Source of the DNA: Actinocrinis sp035946395
GTDB lineage: Bacteria; Actinomycetota; Actinomycetes; Streptomycetales; Catenulisporaceae
DNA: 64,000 nt
Direction of reading: 5' to 3'
Assembly (NCBI RefSeq): GCF_035946395.1
Contig: NZ_DASYZI010000373.1
Span: 29,077 to 93,076, forward strand
This document shows positions 49,912-58,882 of this stretch, in pieces (position 1 is the stretch's first letter; the number at the start of each line of letters is the position of its first letter). The notes under the pieces were generated by a model. That model saw only the letters and a program-made list of their open reading frames with translations. It had not been told where the DNA came from and ran no database searches. The position numbers and the translations under genes are program-made.

Positions 49912-50013
49912 GTCGTCGGCAGCTGCGCGGGTTGCTGGGTGCCGCAGCTGCCGATTGGTGGATGTGCGGGAGACACGGGTGGTGCGGTGGGGTGGGTCGG
50001 TTCGTTGGCGGTG

Positions 50014-52281
50014 CTATTGGCCGCCGGTGGTGTTTCCGCCGCCGATCAGCCCGCCGATGAAGCCTCCGCCGGGGAAGCCGCCGGTGGTGTTCCCACCCTT
50101 GCCGCCCTTGCCCTTGTCTGGGTTGGTGCCCGGCTGGGTGAAGCCGGTCGGCGGGGTGAAGGGTTGTACTGCGGTACCGGCTAGCGCGCCGGTCATCGCG
50201 TCGTTGAAGGTCGGTGCGGAGATCGACGCGCCGAAGATCTGGCCGGAGTAGTACGACGGGCCGATCTTGACGTCGGCCAGCTTCGTGGTCGAGTTCCAGT
50301 TCACGTAGCCGGTCCAGGTCGCCGCGGCGAGCTGCGGGGTGTAGCCGTCGAACCAGGTCGCGACGCCTGAGTCGGTGGTGCCCGTCTTGCCCGCGATCGG
50401 GCGGGTGCTGCTCAGCGGGACCGCGCCGGCGGCCGTTCCGACCGTTACGACGCCTTGCAGCATCGAGGTCATCTCGTTGGCGATGTTCGGGTCGAGTACC
50501 TGTCGGCAGTTCTTGGACTGCCCACCGTACGACTTGCCGGACACGTCGGTCACCTGCGTGATCACGTAAGGCACGCAGTACGTGCCCTGCGCCGCGAGGG
50601 TGGCGTACGCGCTCGCCATCTCGACCGGGGTGATCAGGTTGGTGCCGAGGGTGAACGAGAGGATCTGCTGCAACGACTTACCGGTGCCGGAGTCGTTGTC
50701 CTGCGTGACGCCCATCGACTCGGCGATCTGCGCGGGCTTGCACAGCCCGGTCGTCTCTTCCAGCTTCAGGAAGTACGTGTTGATGGACTGTGCGTACGCG
50801 TTGGGCATTGCCGTCGGGTGGTCTGCGTGATCGTCGTTCGACGGTGCGTACTTACCGGACTCGGGTTGATCTGGCGGCCACGTGATGTGCGTCTGGCTGC
50901 CCGCGCACACCGCGACCTGCGCACCGACGTCGTCGAGCGTCGCCGGTGCGTCTACCACCTGGTTCGGGTTGATGCCCTGTTCGAGCGCGGCCAGACCGAC
51001 GAAGATCTTGAACGACGAACCGGCCTGGAAGCCGTTGGTGCCCGCGTGCGCCTTGTCGGCGGACAGGTTGATGTACGTCTGGCCCGAGCTGCTGCCCATC
51101 CGGGCCGACTGCGCCATCGCCTTGATCTGACCGGTGCCGGGCTGGACCATGACCAGCGCGGAGGCGATGTCGTGCTTCGCCAGGTCGGTGCCGTAGACAC
51201 GGGTCGCGATCGCGGCGTCCGAGGAGTGCTCGTCCTGCTGGCTCATCGTGGTCTGGATCGTCAGGCCGCCGAGGTCCCACATCGCCTTGCGGTCGTCGAC
51301 GGTCTTCCCGTACGCCGGGTCGGCCAGGAAGCTCTCGTACACGTAGTTGCAGAAGAACTGCGCCGAGCCCTGCGCCTCGATGCAGCCGCTGTGCGGCGTT
51401 GTCGGCTTCAGACCGAGGGGTTGCTTCTCGTACTGCGCCGCCTGCGCCGGGGTGATGTAGTTCAGCGACGGGTTCGCCATGTCCTGTAGCACGATGTTGC
51501 GACGGGTCATCGTGTCCGTCGGGTGCGCGAACGGGTCGAACTCGGTCGGGCTGTTGACGATCGCGGCCAGCATGGCGGCCTGAGGCGGCGTCAGCTTGTT
51601 CGCCGTGGTGGAGAAGTACCGCTCGGCCGCCGCTTCGACGCCGTACGAACCGTTGCCGAAGTAGACCAGGTTGAGGTAACGCTCCAGGATCTGGTCCTTG
51701 CTGAGCGTCTTCTCCACCGCTATCGCGTACTTGAGCTCGGTGATCTTGCGCGAGAACGTGTCGGCGATCGCGGCCTGCTGCTTGGCCTTGTCCGTGCCGG
51801 CCTCCAGCAGCAGCACGTTCTTCACGTACTGCTGGGTGATCGACGAACCGCCCTGCGTGTTTCCGCCGGACGAGTTGTTGAGCAGCGCGCGCATGGTGCC
51901 CTTGATGTCGATGCCGCCGTGCTGGTAGAAGCGGATGTCCTCGATGGCGACGAGGGCGTGCGGCATGCTCGGGTTGATCTGTGACATCGGCACCACGATC
52001 CGGTTGCCGTAGTCGCCCCAGGTGTACGCGATCAGCGAGCCGTCGTCGGCCAGGATCTTCGTACGCTGGGGCAGTACCGGCGCCGCGAAGTCCACCGGCA
52101 GGTCCTCGAAGTGGTCGGAGGCTGCCTTGGCGGTCAGCCCGAAGCTGCCCACGAAGGGCAGTGTCAGTCCGGCGATGAGCACCCCGGCCAGCGCGCTGAT
52201 CACGACGAACGTGCCCAGGTGGGATATCAGCCGGCCGACACCGCTCGCTCCGGAGTAGTAGCCAGTACGTCCTGTCGCCAT
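50014..52281 (-). CDS. class A penicillin-binding protein (PonA2-like)
   Basis: 755 residues from the ATG at 52281-52279. One transmembrane helix near residues 20-45. Glycosyltransferase domain about 70-260: EDIRFYQHGGIDIKG, SSITQQYVKN and KILE-type ILERYLNLVYFGNGSYG. Transpeptidase domain about 350-690: AGSSFKIF (S-x-x-K), AQSINTYF (S-x-N) and GKTGTT (KTG). It polymerises and cross-links peptidoglycan outside the membrane. The tail is Gly/Pro/Asn-rich (GGKGGNTTGG and following); no PASTA domain is present. It is divergent from wblA, as ponA2 is from whiB4 in Mycobacterium. Confidence 0.94.
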   Translation of the reverse strand: MATGRTGYYSGASGVGRLISHLGTFVVISALAGVLIAGLTLPFVGSFGLTAKAASDHFEDLPVDFAAPVLPQRTKILADDGSLIAYTWGDYGNRIVVPMSQINPSMPHALVAIEDIRFYQHGGIDIKGTMRALLNNSSGGNTQGGSSITQQYVKNVLLLEAGTDKAKQQAAIADTFSRKITELKYAIAVEKTLSKDQILERYLNLVYFGNGSYGVEAAAERYFSTTANKLTPPQAAMLAAIVNSPTEFDPFAHPTDTMTRRNIVLQDMANPSLNYITPAQAAQYEKQPLGLKPTTPHSGCIEAQGSAQFFCNYVYESFLADPAYGKTVDDRKAMWDLGGLTIQTTMSQQDEHSSDAAIATRVYGTDLAKHDIASALVMVQPGTGQIKAMAQSARMGSSSGQTYINLSADKAHAGTNGFQAGSSFKIFVGLAALEQGINPNQVVDAPATLDDVGAQVAVCAGSQTHITWPPDQPESGKYAPSNDDHADHPTAMPNAYAQSINTYFLKLEETTGLCKPAQIAESMGVTQDNDSGTGKSLQQILSFTLGTNLITPVEMASAYATLAAQGTYCVPYVITQVTDVSGKSYGGQSKNCRQVLDPNIANEMTSMLQGVVTVGTAAGAVPLSSTRPIAGKTGTTDSGVATWFDGYTPQLAAATWTGYVNWNSTTKLADVKIGPSYYSGQIFGASISAPTFNDAMTGALAGTAVQPFTPPTGFTQPGTNPDKGKGGKGGNTTGGFPGGGFIGGLIGGGNTTGGQ

Positions 52282-52719
52282 GCGGACCAGAGTACGGTCC
52301 GAGCCTGCGGTGGGTGCGGAGAGGGGCGACACCCGCGAATTCTGTGGCCCAGTTGCTACAACTCAGGTAGTCCGGACGGGCCATACGAGATTGACCAGTT
52401 CGGGGACTGTCGAGCGCTGATGGTTATCCGTAATGTCGTGCTAGCTGAAGAGATCTCTTCGCGGAAGGTGCCTCCCGAAGTGCGGGAACGCCTCGAGAGT
52501 CCATTCGGCGGTATCGACATCCGGCACGTCAGGCGCCGGGTGTGTGCGGTAGGGCTAGTACGACAAGTGCGGATGTCGTGCCGGTCGCTCCGGTCAGCGT
52601 GTGCTGCGGTCACGGTGGCGGTAGTTCCGTCCCGGTCGTTGGCGGTCACGGCATCGCTGTCACCGGAGGGTATCGGCCGCCGTTGGGGGAGCCTCGAGGC
52701 TGAGAGGACGGCACCGGAG
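52282..52719 (+). promoter_or_regulatory. long divergent regulatory region in front of wblA
   Basis: 438 bases between the PBP and WhiB-like starts with no gene I can support; the open plus-strand frame crossing it has no ribosome site. TTGACC occurs at about 52391 without an obvious partner. A long leader for wblA is likely. Confidence 0.45.
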
Positions 52720-53085
52720 ATGACAGTGTCGGAGAACGAAGTGTCGGTGAAGGTGATGGCCGCGGCGGACGGTGCGGTCAAGAACTGGGTGGAGGACTGG
52801 ACGATAGCGGCAGCGTGCCGGGGAATGGACCCCGACGAGTTGTTCGTACAGGGTGCTGCGCAGAATCGCGCCAAGACGGTGTGCGCTGCGTGTCCGGTAC
52901 GTACCGAGTGCCTGGCGGACGCCCTCGACAACCGGGTCGAGTTCGGCGTTTGGGGTGGAATGACGGAACGTGAGCGGCGGGCGCTGTTGCGGCGGCGGCC
53001 CGATGTCCGCTCGTGGCGCAAGGTCCTGGAAGGTAAGCGTGAGGCTTACCTGCGGCAGCGCACGGTTGTGACTGCTGGTAGCTGA
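52720..53085 (+). CDS. wblA: WhiB-family iron-sulfur regulator, WblA/WhiB4 type
   Basis: 121 residues from the ATG at 52720 (shorter starts at 52726 or 52756 are possible). Four cysteines bind a [4Fe-4S] cluster: AACRG, then VCAACPVRTEC (C-x2-C-x5-C). Next comes FGVWGGMTERERRAL, the G-V/I-W-G-G turn that contacts sigma factor region 4, and a basic C-terminus (LLRRRP, then KREAYLRQR). The place between a class A PBP gene and ArsA-like ATPases is that of wblA in Streptomyces and whiB4 in Mycobacterium. WblA governs development and antibiotic production; WhiB4 senses redox state. Confidence 0.93.
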   Translation: MTVSENEVSVKVMAAADGAVKNWVEDWTIAAACRGMDPDELFVQGAAQNRAKTVCAACPVRTECLADALDNRVEFGVWGGMTERERRALLRRRPDVRSWRKVLEGKREAYLRQRTVVTAGS

Positions 53086-53217
53086 AGTACTGATGAATCG
53101 TTGAAGTGATTCGCTGAGACGCGATGGTCTGTTGCGCCCCCAATCGGGCAGGGGGCGAGGCCGGACCATTTGGGCTACTTGGGCGGCTTAACGCGCCGTC
53201 AGGCGTCAGAGCGAGTG

Positions 53218-54447
53218 TCAGGCTGAGAGCGCGATGACTTCGCGCAATCCGTCCAGGTCGTGGATGTCCTCGGCTTGCGCGGCCAGTTCGAGGACCGGGA
53301 TCCCCGGGTGGTTGGCCAGGAAGCGTCCGGCCAGTCTGCGCTCCCGGCGGGAGAGCACCACCCGCTCGGCGTGCAGCCGCAGCAACGCGGCGGCGAGTGC
53401 GGTGGCCTGCGTCTCATCCTCGGCAGGTGCCTCGCCATCAACGGCCGCAGCGGTCTCACCGCCGTTCTTGCCGTTCTTACGCGTTGACCGTTTGGCAGCC
53501 TTACCACTCTTACCGTTCGTCAGCTGCTCTGCGGCGGCCAGCGCACGTTCCGCGGTGATGTCGGCCGTCGGCAGGTGCACCCGATTGAGTACCAGTCCGG
53601 CGAGCGGCATCTTGTCGGTGGCCAGCCGCTCGGTGAAGTACGAGGCCTCGCGCAGCGCGTCCGGCTCGGGCGCGGCGACCACCACGAAGGCGGTGCCTTC
53701 GGTCTGTAACAGCTTGTAGGTGCGCTCGGCGCGTTCGCGGAAGCCGCCGAACATGGTGTCCAGCGCGGCGACGAAGGACTGCACCTCGCCCAGCAGCGTC
53801 GAGCCGAGGATCTTGCCCAGCGTCCCGGTCACCAGCCCGACCCCGCCGGCCAGCAGCCGGAACGCGCCGACCCCGCCGACCTTCGCCGGCGCCGACAGGA
53901 TTCTGATGAGCCGGCCGTCGAGGAACGAGCCGAGCCGGTCCGGGGCGTCCAGGAAGTCCAGCGCCGAGCGGCTCGGCGGAGTGTCCACCACGATCAGGTC
54001 CCACTCGCCGCGCGCCCGCAGCTGGCCCAGCTTCTCCATCGCCATGTACTCCTGCGTGCCGGCGAAGCTGGCGGACAGCGACTGGTAGAACGGGTTCGCC
54101 AGGATCTGCCGCGCTCGCTCCGGATCGGCGTGGTCGACCACGATCTCGTCGAAGGTCCGCTTCATGTCGAGCATCATCGCGTGCAGCCGGCCGCCGCTCG
54201 ACCGGTCGATCCCGGCCACCTCGCGCGGGGTGTTGTCCAGCTCGGTCAGTCCGAGCGACTGGGCCAGCCGCCGCGCCGGGTCGATGGTCAGCACCACCAC
54301 GTCGCGGCCGCGCTCGGCGGCGCGCAGCGCGAAGGCGGCTGCGGTGGTGGTCTTGCCGACCCCGCCCGACCCGCAGCAGACCACGATCTTGGTGTCCGAC
54401 GAATCCAGCAGCCGGTCCAGCTCCAACCGGCGCACGGCTCCGTTCAC
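53218..54447 (-). CDS. ArsA/GET3-family ATPase (second of a pair)
   Basis: 409 residues. Deviant Walker A CCGSGGVGKTTTAAA near residues 24-38, switch I TIDPARRLAQSLGL, and a switch II DTPPSRSALDFL near 155-166. Family members act as dimers and in eukaryotes insert tail-anchored proteins or drive arsenite efflux; the actinobacterial pair (Rv3679/Rv3680-like) is of uncertain function. A Lys/Gly/Ala-rich linker (about 315-350) interrupts the C-terminal part. 76 bases after the first ATPase gene, same strand. Confidence 0.9.
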   Translation of the reverse strand: MNGAVRRLELDRLLDSSDTKIVVCCGSGGVGKTTTAAAFALRAAERGRDVVVLTIDPARRLAQSLGLTELDNTPREVAGIDRSSGGRLHAMMLDMKRTFDEIVVDHADPERARQILANPFYQSLSASFAGTQEYMAMEKLGQLRARGEWDLIVVDTPPSRSALDFLDAPDRLGSFLDGRLIRILSAPAKVGGVGAFRLLAGGVGLVTGTLGKILGSTLLGEVQSFVAALDTMFGGFRERAERTYKLLQTEGTAFVVVAAPEPDALREASYFTERLATDKMPLAGLVLNRVHLPTADITAERALAAAEQLTNGKSGKAAKRSTRKNGKNGGETAAAVDGEAPAEDETQATALAAALLRLHAERVVLSRRERRLAGRFLANHPGIPVLELAAQAEDIHDLDGLREVIALSA

Positions 54448-54483
54448 GCCGCCCCCTGTCCGTTCACGGTCATGTTCACGTGC

Positions 54484-54506
54484 ACAGCCACAGCCACAGC
54501 CACAGT
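54484..54506. repeat. CACAGC hexamer repeat between the two ATPase genes
   Basis: About four CACAGC units in the 76-base space between the paired ATPase genes, flanked by TCATGTTC copies. Simple-sequence DNA without a known role. Confidence 0.75.
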
Positions 54507-54523
54507 CATGTTCGCGTCCACGG

Positions 54524-55576
54524 TCACGCCGCGCCCTGACGGCGCAGTTCCCGCGCGAGCAGGTCGAGCCCTACTCGGTCGACTCCGTCGCCGAGCAGCG
54601 GCAGCTCGTACATCGGCGCTTCGGTCGCGGCCAGCGCCTCGCGCTGCTCTGCTTCGAGCAGCACCCGCTGCGCGTGCTCGGCGGCCAACGCGGCGAGTGC
54701 CGTGACCACCTCCGGATCGGCCAAGCCGACAGGAGCGAGTCCGGCCTCCAGCTCGGCCTGATCCAGACCACCGGGCTGCGCGGCCTTCTTGAGCCGGTCC
54801 TCCGGCAGCACTATCGGACGCGCCTGGTTCACGATCACCCCGCCGGCCGGAAGGCCAGCCGCGCGCAGGTCGGCGAAGCCGTCGAGGGTCTCCTGCACCG
54901 GCATCTCCTCAAGCAGCGTGACGAAGTGCACCGCGGTCTGCGCGCTGGTCAGCACTCGCATCACCGCGTCGGCCTGGTTGCGGATCGGTCCGACCCGGGC
55001 CAGCCCCGAAACCTCCGAGTTCACGTTGAGGAAACGGGTGATCCGGCCGGTCGGCGGCGCGTCCATCACCACTGCGTCGTAGTCGAACACCCGGTCGTGG
55101 CCGTGCCCCGGCCCCTGCCCTGACTCGGCACGCCGACGCACCACCTCGCAGGTCTTGCCGGTCAGCAGCACGTCGCGGATGCCGGGCGCGATCGTGGTGG
55201 CGAAGTCGATCGCGCCGAACCGGCGCAGCACGCGCGCCGCCGGGCCGAGCTTGTAGAACATGTCGAGGTATTCGAGCAGCGCCTGCTCGGCGTCGATGGC
55301 GAGCGCCCACACCTCGCCGCCGTCCGGAGTGACCGCGACCCGCCGTTCCTCGTACGGAAGCGGCGCGGCCTCGAACAGCTGGGCCAGACCCTGCCGCCCC
55401 TCGACCTCGACCAGCAGGACCCGCCGTGCCCCGGGCCGCTCGCCTCCGGCGGCCAGCGCGAGGGCCAGCGCGCCCGCGACGGTGGTCTTGCCCGTGCCGC
55501 CCTTTCCGGTGACCACGTGCAGGCGGACGGCTGACCAGTCCGGCTTGGTCTGGCGCGCGTCGGCTGCGTTCGTCAC
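54524..55576 (-). CDS. ArsA/GET3-family ATPase (first of a pair)
   Basis: 350 residues from a GTG at 55576-55574 (another GTG lies two codons earlier). Walker A TGKGGTGKTTVAGAL near residues 19-33, then VEVEGRQGLAQLF and DAPPTGRITRFL as switch II. It pairs with 53218-54447 as Rv3679 does with Rv3680. The gene is divergent from the DUF4177 gene by 62 bases. Confidence 0.9.
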   Translation of the reverse strand: MTNAADARQTKPDWSAVRLHVVTGKGGTGKTTVAGALALALAAGGERPGARRVLLVEVEGRQGLAQLFEAAPLPYEERRVAVTPDGGEVWALAIDAEQALLEYLDMFYKLGPAARVLRRFGAIDFATTIAPGIRDVLLTGKTCEVVRRRAESGQGPGHGHDRVFDYDAVVMDAPPTGRITRFLNVNSEVSGLARVGPIRNQADAVMRVLTSAQTAVHFVTLLEEMPVQETLDGFADLRAAGLPAGGVIVNQARPIVLPEDRLKKAAQPGGLDQAELEAGLAPVGLADPEVVTALAALAAEHAQRVLLEAEQREALAATEAPMYELPLLGDGVDRVGLDLLARELRRQGAA

Positions 55577-55638
55577 AGGCACGAGCCTAATAGGAGACGA
55601 AGCGGCAGGGAGCGCGGCCAACCCGTTAGGCTCTGGCC

Positions 55639-55797
55639 ATGACCAAGCAGTGGGAGTACGTGACCGTGCCCTTGCTCGTGCACGCGACGAAGCAGATCCT
55701 GGACAACTGGGGCCAGGACGGATGGGAACTGGTCCAGGTGGTCCCGGGTCCGAACCCGGAGCAGCTGGTGGCTTACATGAAGCGGGAGAAGCAGTAG
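55639..55797 (+). CDS. DUF4177 small conserved protein
   Basis: 52 residues: WEYVTVPLLVHATKQILDNW, then DGWELVQVVPGPN. This is a short, highly conserved actinobacterial protein found beside the RidA gene. Its last codon TAG shares the G with the GTG of the next gene, so the two are translated together. Function unknown. Confidence 0.9.
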   Translation: MTKQWEYVTVPLLVHATKQILDNWGQDGWELVQVVPGPNPEQLVAYMKREKQ

Positions 55798-56309
55798 TGA
55801 CCGCCGGCGGCGCGGCACTCGGCGCGACGCCCGAGCAGCGCCTGGCCGACCTCGGGCTGACGCTCCCGCAGGTCCCCAAGCCGCTGGCCGCGTACGTCCC
55901 CGCCGTGCGTTCCGGTTCGTTGGTCTTCACCTCGGGGCAGCTGCCCACCGTGGACGGTGCGCTGCTGAAAGCCGGCAAGGTCGGCGCCGAGGTGTCCGCC
56001 GACGAGGCCAAGCAGCTTGCCGAGCGCTGCGCCCTCAACGCGCTCGCCGCGATCAGGGCCGAGATCGGTGAGCTGTCCCGGGTCCGGCGGGTCGTCAAGC
56101 TGGTCGGCTTCGTCGCCTCCGCGCCGGACTTCGCCGGTCAGCCCGCCGTGGTCAACGGGGCGAGTGAACTGCTCGGCAAGGTCTTCGGCGAGGCGGGGGT
56201 GCACGCGCGCTCGGCGGTGGGCGTCGCGGTCCTGCCATTGGACGCCCCGGTCGAGGTCGAGCTCACTGTTGAAATCGGCGCTCAGACCAACCCGGACGGA
56301 GCGGACTGA
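55797..56309 (+). CDS. RidA/YjgF family protein
   Basis: 170 residues from a GTG overlapping the previous stop. Strands and turns follow RidA: YVPAVRSGSLVFTSGQLP, then CALNALAAIRAEIGELSRVR, VKLVGFVASAPDF and ARSAVGVAVLPLDAPVEVEL. RidA hydrolyses reactive enamine/imine intermediates; in this actinobacterial subgroup the catalytic arginine (R in HARSAVG) appears present. Part of the conserved DUF4177-RidA-MBL run. Confidence 0.92.
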   Translation: MTAGGAALGATPEQRLADLGLTLPQVPKPLAAYVPAVRSGSLVFTSGQLPTVDGALLKAGKVGAEVSADEAKQLAERCALNALAAIRAEIGELSRVRRVVKLVGFVASAPDFAGQPAVVNGASELLGKVFGEAGVHARSAVGVAVLPLDAPVEVELTVEIGAQTNPDGAD

Positions 56310-56368
56310 TCCCCGGGGCGAGGCCCGGACCGGTCGGCTCAGGACCGGCGACGCCGCGCGCCACGCTG

Positions 56369-57121
56369 GTGCTGGCCCCGAACCCGTCCCCGATGACGCT
56401 CGACGGCACGAACACGTGGGTGCTGATCGAGCCGGGCTCGGCCGAAGCCGTCGTCGTCGATCCGGGTCCGCGGCACGAAGGCCATCTCGCGGCCGTGCTC
56501 GAACGGGTCGCGGCGGTCGGCGCCCGCGTCGCGTCGATCCTGCTGACGCACGGCCACCCCGACCACGCCGAGGCCGCCCGCCGCTTCGCCGAGCTCACGC
56601 GTGCGCCGGTCCGTGCGCTCGATCCGATGCAGCGGCTCGGATCGGAAGGACTCGGCGACGGCGACGCGTTCACGGTCGGCGGGCTGGAGATCCGCGTCGT
56701 GGCGACTCCCGGGCACACCGGCGACTCGCTCTCGTTCCTGTTGCCTGCGGACCGTGCGCTGTTGACCGGTGACACAGTTCTCGGGCGCGGTACGACACTC
56801 GTCGCGCACCCTGACGGCAAACTCGCCGAGTATCTCGACTCGTTGACGCGTATTCGGCAGATGGCCGACTCAGGCGCGGTCAGTGTCGTACTACCGGGGC
56901 ACGGCCCGATCGTCGCCGAGCCCGGCGTGGCGGTCGAGTTCTACCTCAAGCACCGCGCTGCACGGTTGGCCCAAGTTGAGGCGGCGCTGGCGGCAGGTGA
57001 CCGTACGGCGCGGGAAATTGTCCGCCGCGTCTACGCGGACGTCGATCCCGGTTTGTGGCCTGCTGCCGAACTGTCCGTACTCGCGCAGTTGGAGTACCTC
57101 GACGCGAAGAGTTCCGGCTAA
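56369..57121 (+). CDS. metallo-beta-lactamase fold hydrolase
   Basis: 250 residues from the first supported start, a GTG at 56369. The conserved family start (LAPNPSPMTLDGTNTW) lies right at this codon, so an upstream rare start is possible. Metal ligands: HGHPDHAEA (H-x-H-x-D-H), TPGHTGD, TGDTVLGRG, PGHGP. The C-terminal winged-helix-like segment (REIVRRVYADVD) is that of the LACTB2-like group, some of which cut RNA. The 3' end overlaps the convergent crp gene by four bases. Confidence 0.88.
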   Translation: MLAPNPSPMTLDGTNTWVLIEPGSAEAVVVDPGPRHEGHLAAVLERVAAVGARVASILLTHGHPDHAEAARRFAELTRAPVRALDPMQRLGSEGLGDGDAFTVGGLEIRVVATPGHTGDSLSFLLPADRALLTGDTVLGRGTTLVAHPDGKLAEYLDSLTRIRQMADSGAVSVVLPGHGPIVAEPGVAVEFYLKHRAARLAQVEAALAAGDRTAREIVRRVYADVDPGLWPAAELSVLAQLEYLDAKSSG

Positions 57122-57801
57122 CGCGCACGCCGGGCGAGGCGCACCGTGTCCAGCAGGATGACGGCACGCGCCTCCAGCTTGATCCAGCCGCGCTGCGCGA
57201 AGTCGGCCAGCGCCTTGTTCACCGTCTCGCGGGACGCGCCGACAAGTTGCGCCAGCTCCTCCTGCGTCAGGTCGTGCGAGACCTTGATCCCCTCTTGCTC
57301 TTCTCCGGCGGGCTGCCCGAACCTGGTGGACAGGTCGAGCAGCGCCTTCGCCACTCGGCCGGGTACGTCGGAGAACACCAGGTCGGCCAGCGTCTCGTTG
57401 GTGCGGCGCAGCCTGCGCGCCATGGCCCGCAGCAGCGAGCGGGCTACTTCGGGCCGGGCCGAGAGCCACGGCTGCAACTCGGTGTGGCCGAGGGCGAGCA
57501 GCCGGGTGGAGGTCAGCGCGGTGGCGGTGGAGGTGCGCGGTCCCGGATCGAAGAGGGACAGCTCGCCGAACATCTCTCCCGGACCGAGTACCGCCGTCAG
57601 GTTCTCGCGGCCGTCGCCGGACGAGCGGCCGAGCTTGATCTTCCCCTCGACCACGACATACAGTGCGTCGCCCGGGTCGCCCTCGTGGAAAAGCGCATCG
57701 CCGCGGCTGAGCGCGATCTCCGTCATCGACTTGAGCAGCGAGTTCGACGCCTCTTCGTCCAACGCGGCGAACAACGGGCTCCGGCGCAGCACGTCCTCCA
57801 C
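57118..57801 (-). CDS. crp: Crp/Fnr-family transcription regulator
   Basis: 227 residues from a GTG at 57801, chosen because GGAGGG lies seven bases upstream; an ATG five codons earlier overlaps that site. Residues about 20-115 form the cyclic-nucleotide-binding barrel, with LFHEGDPGDALYVVVEGKIK and PGEMFGELSLFDPGPRTSTA, where the FGELSL-x(n)-R-T/S phosphate cassette suggests cAMP binding. A helix-turn-helix follows at about 185-210 (LTQEELAQLVGASRETVNKA). The Rv3676/SCO3571 orthologue by position; a global regulator in those hosts. Confidence 0.94.
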   Translation of the reverse strand: MEDVLRRSPLFAALDEEASNSLLKSMTEIALSRGDALFHEGDPGDALYVVVEGKIKLGRSSGDGRENLTAVLGPGEMFGELSLFDPGPRTSTATALTSTRLLALGHTELQPWLSARPEVARSLLRAMARRLRRTNETLADLVFSDVPGRVAKALLDLSTRFGQPAGEEQEGIKVSHDLTQEELAQLVGASRETVNKALADFAQRGWIKLEARAVILLDTVRLARRAR

Positions 57802-57909
57802 TGACGAACCCTCCATCGGCGGTTAAGCCGCTCCTCTGCGGCTTCGGTCGCCGGTCGTCCGGGACGACTCGACGCCTGACCGCAATCTGTTATGGCCCTG
57901 CACCGAACA

Positions 57910-57925
57910 GTGTGGCCTACCACAC
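57910..57925. promoter_or_regulatory. GTGTGG-N4-CCACAC palindrome upstream of crp
   Basis: A perfect 6-bp inverted repeat 109 bases upstream of the Crp start, in the crp-nth divergent gap. It resembles a Crp half-site pair (TGTG/CACA) but is two bases shorter than the usual spacing. Possible autoregulatory operator. Confidence 0.4.
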
Positions 57926-58045
57926 GGTAATTCACATACTCGGGAACGCCACACCTATTCTGCCCGTGATACAGGCGCTGCTGGTTGTGGCGGAAGGTGG
58001 CGATGGTGGCGTCGCAAGACCGGTCCGTGACTCTAGGCTGGGGCA

Positions 58046-58882
58046 GTGAGTGTTGAGAACGAAGTCAAGGCGGCGCCCAGAGTCGTGCGCCCGCGGCGAG
58101 CCCGGCCCGAGGCCGCGGCGCGGCAGGTGGAGTCGCACGCCGCGCTGGTGCGTCGCGCGCGGAAGATCAACCGGATACTGGCCGAGGCCTATCCGGACGC
58201 GCGCTGCGAGCTGGACTTCGATAACCCGTTCGAGCTGATCGTCGCCGTGGTGCTCTCGGCGCAGTGCACGGACGTGCGTGTGAACCTGACGACACCTGCC
58301 GTGTTCGCCAGGTATCCGGCGGCGCAGGACATGGCGGTGGCGGATCCGGCGCAGCTGGAGGAGCTGATCAGGCCCACCGGCTTCTACCGGAACAAGGCCA
58401 AGTCGCTGCTCGGTCTGTCCGTGGCGCTGCGTGACCAGTACGGCGGGGAGGTGCCGCGCACGCTGGACGAGCTGGTCAAGCTCCCGGGCGTGGGGCGCAA
58501 GACGGCCAACGTGGTGCTCGGCAACGCCGTCGATCCCAAGACCGGGAAGCCGTTCGGCGTGCCCGGGATCACCGTGGACACGCATTTCGGCCGCCTGTCC
58601 CGCCGCTTCGGCTGGACTCAGGAGGACGATCCGGTCAAGGTCGAGCACGCGGTGGGCGCGCTGTTCCCGAAAGAGGAATGGACGATGCTCTCCCACCGGC
58701 TCATCTTTCACGGCCGCCGGGTATGTCATGCGCGACGGCCGGCCTGCGGAGCCTGTCCGGTGGCCGCGCTGTGCCCGTCCCGGGCGACCGGCGAGACCGA
58801 CCCGCTGAAGGCCGAGGCGCTGCTGCGTCCCGCGTCGGCCCGCGAGGCGGCATCGCTGGCGGCGGCGCGGAAGGCGGTTTAG
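58046..58882 (+). CDS. nth: endonuclease III (DNA glycosylase/AP lyase)
   Basis: 278 residues, GTG start. Removes oxidised pyrimidines and cleaves the abasic site. The helix-hairpin-helix LPGVGRKTANVV carries the catalytic lysine and ITVDTHFGRLSRR the catalytic aspartate. The C-terminal [4Fe-4S] loop is C-x6-C-x2-C-x5-C (CHARRPACGACPVAALC). An N-terminal basic extension of about 35 residues is typical of actinobacteria. The stop shares one base with the NUDIX start. Confidence 0.95.
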   Translation: MSVENEVKAAPRVVRPRRARPEAAARQVESHAALVRRARKINRILAEAYPDARCELDFDNPFELIVAVVLSAQCTDVRVNLTTPAVFARYPAAQDMAVADPAQLEELIRPTGFYRNKAKSLLGLSVALRDQYGGEVPRTLDELVKLPGVGRKTANVVLGNAVDPKTGKPFGVPGITVDTHFGRLSRRFGWTQEDDPVKVEHAVGALFPKEEWTMLSHRLIFHGRRVCHARRPACGACPVAALCPSRATGETDPLKAEALLRPASAREAASLAAARKAV

